From contig CANMVX010000025.1 in NCBI GenBank assembly GCA_947501115.1, forward strand, positions 1 to 50,161: a stretch of DNA of 50,161 nt. Direction: 5' to 3'. The position numbers and the translations under genes were made by a program. Shown one piece after another: positions 1 through 7,115 of this stretch. Origin of the DNA: Haliscomenobacteraceae bacterium (lineage in GTDB: Bacteria > Bacteroidota > Bacteroidia > Chitinophagales > Saprospiraceae). Below the pieces are notes generated by a model. That model did not search any database. It was not told the origin of the DNA and saw only the letters and a program-made list of their open reading frames with translations. Position 1 is the stretch's first letter; each line of letters opens with the position of its first letter.

Positions 1-42
1 ATGGGTCTTTGTTAGTTTTAAAAAGCTCAAAAATAAATAAAT

Positions 43-312
43 ATGGGATTAGCAGAAGAACTATTCCATATCCCCGTAGAGGCGATGCATGCATCGTCTT
101 ATAAACGTCAGCACTCAAATTTTAAAAGGGAGTACAAATACACTATTGGGAACACGTTAAAGAATGAAGTGTTAGACCTCATTACCCTTATTTTTAGGGC
201 AAACAGTAGAACAGACAAGGAAGATATTTTACAAACAGCGAGAGAACATTTAGAAGTTATCAGGCTATACATGAGGGCCTTATTTGATATGAAACAAATA
301 AATCTGAAATAG
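43..312 (+). CDS. Avd-like four-helix bundle protein
   Basis: An 89-residue, helix-rich, basic protein. The core with FKREYKYTIG, followed by a helix ending LIFRAN and a last helix containing EVIRLYMR, matches the pattern of four-helix bundle proteins of the Avd / 23S-intervening-sequence class. In Bacteroidota these are often DGR accessory proteins, which bind the DGR reverse transcriptase and template RNA. The start at 43 gives a compact protein, and no Shine-Dalgarno is visible. An in-frame FISUMP-like tail follows directly after the stop, and no reverse transcriptase lies to the right, so any partner must be left of the window or lost. The Avd-type fold is fairly sure. An active DGR role is inference only. 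Confidence 0.7.
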   Translation: MGLAEELFHIPVEAMHASSYKRQHSNFKREYKYTIGNTLKNEVLDLITLIFRANSRTDKEDILQTAREHLEVIRLYMRALFDMKQINLK

Positions 313-393
313 TTTATTCAGGTAAATCAGGATGTTGACTATAGTCAATTTTATATGTCAATGGGATGCTCCATACGTTGTCTAAAGGACTAA
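313..393 (+). pseudogene. 3' remnant of a FISUMP-domain gene
   Basis: Reading in the same frame as the Avd-like gene, straight after its stop, the DNA encodes about 26 residues ending GCSIRCLKD and then TAA. This is the characteristic C-terminal end of FISUMP domains; the gene at 1575-4394 ends GFSVRCLKD. There is no start codon and no upstream part of the domain. The piece is therefore a truncated gene end, or a variable/template-type repeat of a DGR placed downstream of avd. It has few asparagine codons, unlike an A-rich template repeat. At the DNA level it differs at many codons from the intact gene, so it is not that gene's template. Confidence 0.6.
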
Positions 394-414
394 CTAATTT
401 ATGATCCAGGCGTA

Positions 415-436
415 GTTGGGGTTCGGGCGGCCCAAC
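415..436. other. Small GC-rich hairpin after the FISUMP tail
   Basis: The arms gttggg and cccaac enclose a 10-base loop in a GC-rich island of otherwise AT-rich DNA, 22 bases after the remnant's stop. DGR variable regions are often followed by a GC-rich tract and a hairpin that direct homing. The stem here is short and the loop long, so that role is only suggested. The rest of 394-718 holds no gene that I can see. Confidence 0.3.
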
Positions 437-541
437 ATTTATTTGTGATCCTTCAAAATAGATTAAAAATATAATTACCTGAGAAATATTATATTAAAAA
501 AGTGAATTAGACTTTTACAAATATAAAGAAACTAAAAAAAG

Positions 542-582
542 TACCCAAATAAGCCTTAGATGGTTTATTTGGGTATTTTTTC
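542..582. terminator. Bidirectional rho-independent terminator
   Basis: Perfect 11-base arms, tacccaaataa (542-552) and ttatttgggta (565-575), flank a 12-base loop. A T run follows on the plus strand and an A run precedes it, so it can stop transcription from both sides. It would end the plus-strand Avd-like transcript. Confidence 0.8.
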
Positions 583-610
583 ACCCAATTTACCCCACCC
601 AAATAAAATT

Positions 611-632
611 TGTGGCAGGATTGTGGCAGGAT
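611..632. repeat. Tandem 11-bp direct repeat
   Basis: Two exact head-to-tail copies of tgtggcaggat (611-621 and 622-632). They are followed by two copies of ttatataaaa (632-641 and 651-660). The function is not known. Short iterated sites like this can be recombinase or regulator binding sites. Confidence 0.6.
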
Positions 633-659
633 TATATAAAATGAAAGGAATTATATAAA

Positions 660-706
660 AAATACAATTTTAACCTATTGATAATTAATAAGTTAAAATT
701 GTATTT
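660..706 (-). terminator. Terminator of the carbonic anhydrase gene
   Basis: Perfect 15-base inverted arms (660-674 and 692-706, aaatacaattttaac and its complement) with a 17-base loop. They lie just downstream of the minus-strand gene that ends at 719. On the minus strand the hairpin runs into a T-rich stretch. Confidence 0.7.
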
Positions 707-718
707 AGAGGAGATTTA

Positions 719-1492
719 CTAATCTTGGGTAGAAACTATGGTTCTACCAGATAAAGGTTGTGCAGGGCGGTTATTTTCAGAGATTATCTGCTGAATAGCA
801 CTAATCTGTTTGGAAGAGGCTTGAATTGGATTTTTCAACACATACCAGCTAACAACTTCCGAGCAAGGTGGGGTGGTTAAAGACCCCGGATAATAAAAAT
901 AGCCTTTGTTCTCCGGCATCAATCCGGAAAGGATAACTGGGAGATTGCTTTTATATTCCTCATCTACTTCCGTTGGAAGATCTGTAGAAAGTAGCTTAAT
1001 CATTGCATTTTCAGCGCCTGTTTCTACCATGACACCCACTACGGCAATGGCACTTGAAGTGGATTGCTTATGCACGAAATGAATTTCCATAGGATACCTT
1101 TTACCACTGATGGTATGCTCTGAACGGGTGTGAAAATGAAACTGTGCCAATTCAAAGGTGTTGGTTCCAATGGTTAACTTACTGCCTGGCTCCCATTCCT
1201 GCTCCAACGTATGACCATTATAAAAAATGGATACCGGAGACTCCTTAAATGAAAACTGCAAAGGACTTAGTCCAGCCTGTACCGTTGCATCCTTAATATC
1301 CAATGGGCTTTGTTTGCTTCCCGCACATTCGGAGAAACAGACACTCCAGGAATTTACTCCCTCTTTTCCATCGTACTTCCATTCATAAGCTTGACAATCA
1401 TCTACTTCTATATCTTTTGCACAACTAGTCATGACAAATGAAAAAGATAACAGATAAAAAGCTTTTACAGCATGTTTTAATAGTTGGTTCAT
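719..1492 (-). CDS. Alpha-class carbonic anhydrase, lipoprotein
   Basis: A zinc enzyme for reversible CO2 hydration, probably anchored in the outer membrane or periplasm. Counting from the longest possible start at 1531, the visible motifs are QSPLDI (74-79), the zinc-ligand segment QFHFHTRSEH (H132, H134) with the third histidine in EIHFVH (H151), and GSLTTPPCSE (216-225), all classic alpha-CA signatures. I chose the start at 1492 because it gives a neat lipoprotein signal, a short basic N-terminus and hydrophobic stretch ending in the lipobox VMTSC. The start at 1531 would add 13 residues in front of it. The gene stands alone with its own terminator, just left of the T9SS operon. Function is well supported; the physiological role (carbon or pH supply) is not visible. 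Confidence 0.92.
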   Translation of the reverse strand: MNQLLKHAVKAFYLLSFSFVMTSCAKDIEVDDCQAYEWKYDGKEGVNSWSVCFSECAGSKQSPLDIKDATVQAGLSPLQFSFKESPVSIFYNGHTLEQEWEPGSKLTIGTNTFELAQFHFHTRSEHTISGKRYPMEIHFVHKQSTSSAIAVVGVMVETGAENAMIKLLSTDLPTEVDEEYKSNLPVILSGLMPENKGYFYYPGSLTTPPCSEVVSWYVLKNPIQASSKQISAIQQIISENNRPAQPLSGRTIVSTQD

Positions 1493-1574
1493 TTTAGCGA
1501 TTTTAATTTTGGCCAAAAGTAAAACTTTCATTTTAATAAAATAACTTATATTACTACATAAATTAGCAGTGATT

Positions 1575-4394
1575 TTAATCTTTTAAACAACGAACAGAAA
1601 AGCCCTGGTTTTTGGAGGAACTACCTACAGATAACACATTGTCCGTATAGATGATAGACCTGTTAAATGCCTTTTGCTCATTTTCATCCGTTGCACTCCA
1701 CCAAAATCCATTGTATCCTAAAATACCAAAAGTACCATCTACATTTCTAAAGCCTCCTGGTAATCCTGTAAAACCACTTGAATTATTTCCATTACTTGGA
1801 AAAGACCAAAACTGAGTTCCCGTTGCTTTCATTTTCCCTCCGGCCACATTTAAACCACCTAAAAAATCAGATAAAATAGTCCATTCATTATTCGAAGGAA
1901 TGTGCCAGCCATTGGGACAAATGCCTTGGGTATCGGTAACAGCATACCAGTTATATTGCTTACCATAATTGGTTTCATAGGTGTTATCATGGTTATAAAA
2001 TGATAATGCCGGACTTTTTGTTAAAGCCCATTGATTACTATTCAGAATATAAGGAATATAAGCCCCATTTCTATATCTTGAAGTAGATAGATTTGATGCC
2101 ATCCATATTTGGTTTCCTATACTTACAGTGTTATAAATATTACCTTCAATATCTGATATGGTTGTTGATGCCGTGTTTGTAGTTAATTTTATCTGATTAC
2201 TATATGCTGTACCAATCTCATTGGTTGCATAAGCTCTAACATAATAAGTGGTTTTTTGTGTTAATCCTGTTAAGGTAAGCGAATATTCACCTATTCCTGT
2301 TCCACCTATGATTTTATCATTTTGAATGGTGGGATTTTCTGTCACACTATAAACGATGCCTCTCTGGGTTACTGGTTTACCCCCAGCGTCTGCAATATTT
2401 GCATACGCAAAGGCAGAAAGTCCAAAATCTTTAAGGGATAATAATTGTATGGTTGGTATGTCAAATTGAGTGAAGAATATTTTTTCTTCTCCATAAAAAA
2501 CACCGTAACTATTAACAGCAAAAGGACGGGCATAATATTTTGTCCCACCGCCTACAAATCCTGGTTCTTTGATTGCAAAAGAACCAACTCCTTTACCAAC
2601 CTCTACATGACTATTTAAAATAGTAGGATTTTGAACGAAACTCCAGCAAAATCCTCTGGAAGAAATATGATTAATTTCGCTACTGAGTAAGGCACTAAAG
2701 GAAACAGTATGGCTTCCAATTTCTGATATATTAAAGGCAGAAAAGGCAGGATTTAAAGAAGGTGCATTAGCATTTGTTTGAAAAAAAACATCACTTCCAT
2801 AACTAGTTCCGACACTATTTGTAGCATAAGCTCTTACAAAATAAGAGGTATTTGGAATTAATCCGGATAAATAACTAACAAATGAATCTATGCCTACTCC
2901 TTCATTTGTGAAAATGGCATTTCCAAGGGTTGGATTTGGATTATTAGACCAGCAAAGTCCCTTTGCTGTTATTTCACTCCCTCCATCATTTAAAATAATA
3001 CCACCACTAGAAGCAGTCTTATTTGAAATAGACGAAATGGTTTTTGTAGTTATGATTGGAAGAGAATTAGGTAAGGTTATGAAATTGATCTCATTACCAT
3101 ACTCCACACCTAGCTCAGATATAGCATAGGCACGAACATAGTATGTTGTATTTGCCTTTAAATTTATTATTCTGGAGGAAAAAAATCCTGTGCCACTTCC
3201 AATAGGAACAAAATTATTTGAAATCGTTGGATTTGGAGAGGTATGATAAGCTATCCCTCTCTCTGTAATAATTGAACCACCGCTACTTACAATATTACCA
3301 CCCAAATTGGCATGTCTGACGCCGATAACACTGGCTGTATTGGTTGTTAAAACCGGATAGGTTGGACCTATCCAATTTGGAAGACCCGTTTTTGAAATGG
3401 ATATTTTTTGACCTGCTAAGCCGGGTGCTAATATTTGCCAGGAAGTGCCATCCCAATATAAAATATCTCCTTTGGTATTACCCATTGGTAATCTTGGGTC
3501 AGATTCTGTAAATGAACTTAGTTTTTTGTTCCACGCAGCGGTATCTGATGCTGAAATGCCTTTGGCAATGGAGGAATTGAATAAAGGGTCAGATTCTGTG
3601 AATGAGCTTAATTTTTTGTTCCAGGCTGCGGTATCTGATGCTGAGATGCCTTTGGCAATGGAGGTATTAAACTGTGGATCGACTTCGTTGAAGCTACTTA
3701 ATTTTTTGTTCCACGTGGCGGTATCGGCTGCTGAAATACCTTTTGCAATGGAGGTATTAAACTGCGGATCGACTTCGGTGAAGCTGCTTAATTTTTTGTT
3801 CCACGCGGCGGTATCGGCTGCTGAAATATTTTTGGCCACAGAATTATTGAAATATGGATCCGTTTCAATCCCCGTTCCATTCCCTCCTGATTTTTTATTC
3901 CAAATTGCCGTATCAACAGCTGTGATGCCCTTGGCTATGGAGGCATTAAACTGCGGATCCACTTCGTTTATCTTACCTAGTAAGGTTTCAGCTGATTTGG
4001 CATGAATCGCATAAGGAACGCTTAAAATTTGGGTAAACACTGCAATTTTATAATCCTGACCACCATTAATATCTGTTTCCGATTGAATATAATACGGGCC
4101 GATGGACCAGTCAATATCAGAAAATTTTCCTTTTATTGGGGTGCCACCACCTATAACTAAATAAGCAAGACCATTTAGATTTGTTTGCACATAATGTCTT
4201 TCCTGATAAACGGGAATGCCATTTGGATTATCTTTTAGAATACTTATTCGTATGCCAACTACTTTATTTGAAATCAATTCATTATCATTATTCCTGATAA
4301 TGGTTTGATAACTGACCAGTCCGGGCGCTTGACCTCTCAAAAAAAGCGTGGAAAGAAAGATGGCAGCAAAAGTGAAAATTGTATTTTTCATCAT
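1575..4394 (-). CDS. Large FISUMP-domain surface protein with tandem repeats
   Basis: A 939-residue secreted protein with a signal peptide ending near LFLRGQ. An N-terminal domain spans about 25-135. A tandem 30-residue repeat (core SIAKGISAxDTAAWNKKLSSF) follows at about 145-301. Four Ig/FN3-like modules span about 348-736, each with TTYYVRAYA-type motifs. A C-terminal FISUMP domain (about 746-939) starts DIEGNIYNTVSIGNQIW and ends GFSVRCLKD. FISUMP domains have a C-type-lectin-like fold and are known DGR variable proteins in Bacteroidota. I see no type IX sorting domain after the FISUMP domain. It is the last gene of a three-gene operon, 14 bases after the PorP/SprF gene. Likely an adhesin or ligand-binding surface protein; the ligand is unknown. 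Confidence 0.85.
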   Translation of the reverse strand: MMKNTIFTFAAIFLSTLFLRGQAPGLVSYQTIIRNNDNELISNKVVGIRISILKDNPNGIPVYQERHYVQTNLNGLAYLVIGGGTPIKGKFSDIDWSIGPYYIQSETDINGGQDYKIAVFTQILSVPYAIHAKSAETLLGKINEVDPQFNASIAKGITAVDTAIWNKKSGGNGTGIETDPYFNNSVAKNISAADTAAWNKKLSSFTEVDPQFNTSIAKGISAADTATWNKKLSSFNEVDPQFNTSIAKGISASDTAAWNKKLSSFTESDPLFNSSIAKGISASDTAAWNKKLSSFTESDPRLPMGNTKGDILYWDGTSWQILAPGLAGQKISISKTGLPNWIGPTYPVLTTNTASVIGVRHANLGGNIVSSGGSIITERGIAYHTSPNPTISNNFVPIGSGTGFFSSRIINLKANTTYYVRAYAISELGVEYGNEINFITLPNSLPIITTKTISSISNKTASSGGIILNDGGSEITAKGLCWSNNPNPTLGNAIFTNEGVGIDSFVSYLSGLIPNTSYFVRAYATNSVGTSYGSDVFFQTNANAPSLNPAFSAFNISEIGSHTVSFSALLSSEINHISSRGFCWSFVQNPTILNSHVEVGKGVGSFAIKEPGFVGGGTKYYARPFAVNSYGVFYGEEKIFFTQFDIPTIQLLSLKDFGLSAFAYANIADAGGKPVTQRGIVYSVTENPTIQNDKIIGGTGIGEYSLTLTGLTQKTTYYVRAYATNEIGTAYSNQIKLTTNTASTTISDIEGNIYNTVSIGNQIWMASNLSTSRYRNGAYIPYILNSNQWALTKSPALSFYNHDNTYETNYGKQYNWYAVTDTQGICPNGWHIPSNNEWTILSDFLGGLNVAGGKMKATGTQFWSFPSNGNNSSGFTGLPGGFRNVDGTFGILGYNGFWWSATDENEQKAFNRSIIYTDNVLSVGSSSKNQGFSVRCLKD
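3494..3960 (-). repeat. 90-bp tandem coding repeats
   Basis: About five copies of a 30-codon unit inside the FISUMP gene, residues about 145-301. The second and following copies keep an exact 90-base period; the first is separated by a Gly-rich insert (SGGNGTG). Neighbouring copies are nearly identical, which points to recent copy-number change by slippage or unequal recombination. The unit resembles repeats found in phage-fibre-like and surface stalk proteins. Confidence 0.8.
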
Positions 4395-4408
4395 AGCATT
4401 TTAGTATT

Positions 4409-5383
4409 TTAAAACTCTTCTAGTTGAGATTGAAGTAATTTTGGTTTTCCCTCTTGGAATTTATACCCGAATTGAATGGCATGTCCACCCGATGTAAAGT
4501 TGGATACAATAGACGTTGGAATTTCAAAATGGAAGCCTACAAAGAAGGAGGAAAAAACCATTTGCACATTCATGGCAATCGCTTGTGATCCTTTTGACAG
4601 GTTTTCAGAAAACGATTTGTAGGTAGTTATTAACTGTACAAAGTCTTTATTATTAATATGATAGGCAAAACCAAGATTGACATCCAAATTATAATTGGCA
4701 TTTTGTTGAGTATGAAACATCAAGCTCGGTGTGATGGTAAATTGTTCACCAACAGGTAATCTATAGCCACTTTGAATAAATACCAAAGGCGATGATTTAG
4801 GTTCTAAGATACTTGTGTACAATTTATTAGGGATGGGTACAATATTATATATAGAAAGCCCTATGCTAAATCCTCTATTATACAGAAGCAAACCAATATT
4901 GGCATTTCCGGAAGCGCTTGAAAGTTTTCTATTGCTTAGAATTGGGTCAGTCACCTCAACCCCAAATAGATTTGCTCTGTCTATGGAGAGTTGGTTTATG
5001 GTGGAGGAGATACCGAAGCTCAAGTGATATTTTGAGTCTTTCAAGTCCACAGTATCATAGTTTATATGATAAGCAAAACTACCCTCAAGGCCTTTGAAGC
5101 CGCTTCCGCCATTGGAATCACTAAAGACATTGAGACCAAGCCCAATTCGTTTTTTAGGAATGGGTGCATGGATAGAGAATAATTTTGAAACGGGCGCATT
5201 GTCAAATCCACTCAAATATTTTTTATACATTACTTGCACTTCCCCTTCCTTTTGTCCCCCTGCATAAGCGGGATTAATTAATAAGGGATTGAAAAGATAT
5301 TGATTTTGAAATACTGCATTTTGTCCATTTGTTGATTGGATGAGTACTAATAAATATAAAAGGAGTTGGATTATTACTTTCAT
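4409..5383 (-). CDS. PorP/SprF family type IX secretion outer-membrane protein
   Basis: A 324-residue predicted outer-membrane beta-barrel with a signal peptide (cleaved near STNGQ). The family signature sits right after it: QNQYLFNPLLINPAYAGGQKEG, split here as NQYLFNPLLINPAYAG, then a long alternation of beta strands. PorP/SprF proteins help secrete or attach type B T9SS substrates at the cell surface. It lies 4 bases after a gene with a type B sorting domain and 14 bases before the FISUMP gene, so the three are almost certainly co-transcribed. The context suggests a dedicated exporter or anchor for the adjacent surface proteins. Such stand-alone SprF paralogues are common; this is not the core T9SS locus. 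Confidence 0.88.
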   Translation of the reverse strand: MKVIIQLLLYLLVLIQSTNGQNAVFQNQYLFNPLLINPAYAGGQKEGEVQVMYKKYLSGFDNAPVSKLFSIHAPIPKKRIGLGLNVFSDSNGGSGFKGLEGSFAYHINYDTVDLKDSKYHLSFGISSTINQLSIDRANLFGVEVTDPILSNRKLSSASGNANIGLLLYNRGFSIGLSIYNIVPIPNKLYTSILEPKSSPLVFIQSGYRLPVGEQFTITPSLMFHTQQNANYNLDVNLGFAYHINNKDFVQLITTYKSFSENLSKGSQAIAMNVQMVFSSFFVGFHFEIPTSIVSNFTSGGHAIQFGYKFQEGKPKLLQSQLEEF

Positions 5384-5387
5384 TTGA

Positions 5388-6497
5388 TTATCTTATAAGG
5401 GTGATATTTCCTTTTAGAGGAGGAAGTTTTGAGTCTAATTGTATGGTGTACCAATAATCACCAGAAGCCATTGGAATACCATTCATAGTTCCATTCCAGC
5501 TTTGGGTTCCATTCAATGAAGAGATAATCTTACCATACCGGTCAAAAATGATGATTTTTGCCTTTGGATAAAAGGCAAGGGCTGGAACGTACCAATATTC
5601 ATTGACTCCATCTTCATTAGGGGAGAAAAAATTGGGTGCGTCCATTTTATCCTCAGAAATGATAATACGCACGGGACACTCTTTATCTGCTACTTTAAGT
5701 TTAAATTCAAGCCAACCCTTTTTATCTGCTTTCCCGATTAAATCAAAGGTCAAAACACCTTCATCCAAAGCCAATTTTGTTTTACTTGACATCAATTTGA
5801 AAGAAGCGTTCGGATTTTTAATGGAAATGGTATCCGTAGGAAATGTCTTCCCATTTGTTTTCGAATACTGGATATTAATTTTGCCATTAAATGCCTGATT
5901 TATACCTATGGCCGGAGGTTCTACCAGGATATTCCCACAATTTAAGTTTGATACCATGGGTCTTTCCTCTTTCACAGGAACTTCAATCAGGCAATTTTTT
6001 CCACCTACACTGATATTAAAATAGGCAAGGCCGATGCCCGAGGGTAAACCAGAAATGGATATCTCAAGTAGTCCATTACCCTTTGCCAGGTTTGTTGGAT
6101 GTATGGTAGCTACAAGACCGTTTACATTTAAAGAATTGATATTTGAGCCTTTGATAAATCCTCCGTTTCCACCTTTATAAGCTATGAAAACGCCCCCCAT
6201 ATACTCCTCCTTTTCAAGAATAGCATCCCCGACAAAGGTGAGTGAATCGCAAAGTAAACTGGTTATGGCGCCGGGTTTAATAACAAAATAAGGTTGTTGA
6301 ATACCCATAGATTGAATCCCTGCTATGGTATTACTTACGCCATAATCAACCTGGCCCATAGAAAATTCTACTGAACCAAAACTATTCTTTATGCCTATTC
6401 CACCCCCATTGAATGATTGCTGAGCGTACATAGAAAAGGGCAAAAGAAAATAAGGAATTACTAAAAAGTAATTCAAAAATTTTCGAGATTTAACCAT
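5388..6497 (-). CDS. T9SS type B sorting-domain (gliding-motility-associated C-terminal) protein
   Basis: A 369-residue secreted protein with a signal peptide ending SMYAQ. The final 85 or so residues are a type B sorting domain: APNFFSPNEDGVNEYW, then IIIFDRYGKII, SWNGTMNGIPMASGDYWY and a terminal LKGNITLIR. The middle part has no domain I recognise; it carries paired cysteine segments (LLCDSLTF, SNLNCGN, KECPVRI) and an early gliding-type stretch FGSVEFSMGQVDYG. It is the first gene of the operon with PorP/SprF and FISUMP proteins. The start at 6497 gives the signal peptide directly. The type B signal is clear; the function of the passenger is unknown. Confidence 0.88.
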   Translation of the reverse strand: MVKSRKFLNYFLVIPYFLLPFSMYAQQSFNGGGIGIKNSFGSVEFSMGQVDYGVSNTIAGIQSMGIQQPYFVIKPGAITSLLCDSLTFVGDAILEKEEYMGGVFIAYKGGNGGFIKGSNINSLNVNGLVATIHPTNLAKGNGLLEISISGLPSGIGLAYFNISVGGKNCLIEVPVKEERPMVSNLNCGNILVEPPAIGINQAFNGKINIQYSKTNGKTFPTDTISIKNPNASFKLMSSKTKLALDEGVLTFDLIGKADKKGWLEFKLKVADKECPVRIIISEDKMDAPNFFSPNEDGVNEYWYVPALAFYPKAKIIIFDRYGKIISSLNGTQSWNGTMNGIPMASGDYWYTIQLDSKLPPLKGNITLIR

Positions 6498-6871
6498 TTA
6501 ACTTATTTTTTGACGGTTAAATAATTAAAGGTTTATACAATCTAAATTTTTTCCTATGCGGATGAATTTTAAGATTTGGATGTGTTAAGAAATTCATTTT
6601 AACTGTTTTTAAGTGGGAGTAAAAAAATATGAGTAAAAATAATATATTTAAGGTATTAATGATGTTCAAGAAGGCTACATAAGGATGTAGTGCACGTAAA
6701 AAGCCTAAAATCAAATGAATACAGCGACCTTTTAGTGGCTTTTATTTGACATTTTGAGGTAATAAAAGAGTCTTTCGTTTGGTTGAAACGGAGGGGTCTA
6801 TGGTTTTGCTTATCGAATAATTAAAAATCTCAATTTGTTGATTGGAATTTTATTAACTTTAATAAAAAAAA
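6498..6871. other. Intergenic region with two hairpins
   Basis: I find no convincing gene here. A short ORF on the minus strand (6517-6714) is hydrophobic and low-complexity and is probably chance. Two hairpins are present: a perfect 6-base stem, ctacat-aagg-atgtag (6675-6690), and a longer imperfect one (6699-6743, aaaagcc-taaaa against tttta-gt-ggctttt). On the minus strand the longer one runs towards the T9SS operon and could be a leader terminator. The promoters of the operon and of the plus-strand small ORF should lie here; no clear match to the Bacteroidota promoter consensus stands out. Confidence 0.35.
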
Positions 6872-7078
6872 ATGAGGCACTCAGATCAAAACGTAGTTGA
6901 AGCTTTCGCGGAACTATTCGAAGGTCTAAGCTCTACGAGCAAGCTTGAGTTAATCGAAAGTTTATCAAAATCTATCCGAGCTGAAAGTTCAAAGAAAGAG
7001 GAAGACTTCTATAAGTCCTTTGGAGCATTTGCGTCTGAAAAGTCAGCAGAAGAGATTATAAATGAAATTAAAGCATAA
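6872..7078 (+). CDS. Small antitoxin-like protein (orphan)
   Basis: A 68-residue, charged, helical protein: VVEAFAELFEGLSSTSKLELIESLSKSI, then SKKEEDFYKSFGAF and a C-terminal SAEEIINEIKA. This layout resembles short antitoxins encoded upstream of PIN-type toxins in Bacteroidota, where a conserved tail of the form AEEIIxEIKxSR precedes the toxin gene. Here the protein stops right after EIKA and no toxin follows; the next gene (7116-8315) is on the other strand. It is therefore either an orphan or degraded antitoxin, or a stand-alone regulator. The family assignment is from memory of the pattern and is uncertain. It is the only plus-strand gene between 719 and 16899. Confidence 0.5.
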   Translation: MRHSDQNVVEAFAELFEGLSSTSKLELIESLSKSIRAESSKKEEDFYKSFGAFASEKSAEEIINEIKA

Positions 7079-7115
7079 TTAGGGGCGTTAGAGGTCTCCT
7101 TCTTTCAAAACAAGG

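Noticed and set aside
313-393. The FISUMP tail as the template repeat for the gene at 1575-4394
   Set aside because: The two differ at many non-adenine positions and by synonymous codons (for example TTA AAA GAT against CTA AAG GAC), unlike a template-variable pair.
408-469. Possible short ORF end (GVVGVRAAQH... then TAA)
   Set aside because: It resembles a lectin-fold end only superficially, has no start and no supporting homology.
3445-4005. Plus-strand ORF of 186 codons
   Set aside because: It lies opposite the 90-bp repeats of the FISUMP gene and only reflects their periodicity.
6517-6714. Minus-strand ORF of 65 codons
   Set aside because: Hydrophobic, AT-driven composition in the leader of the T9SS operon; no family pattern.
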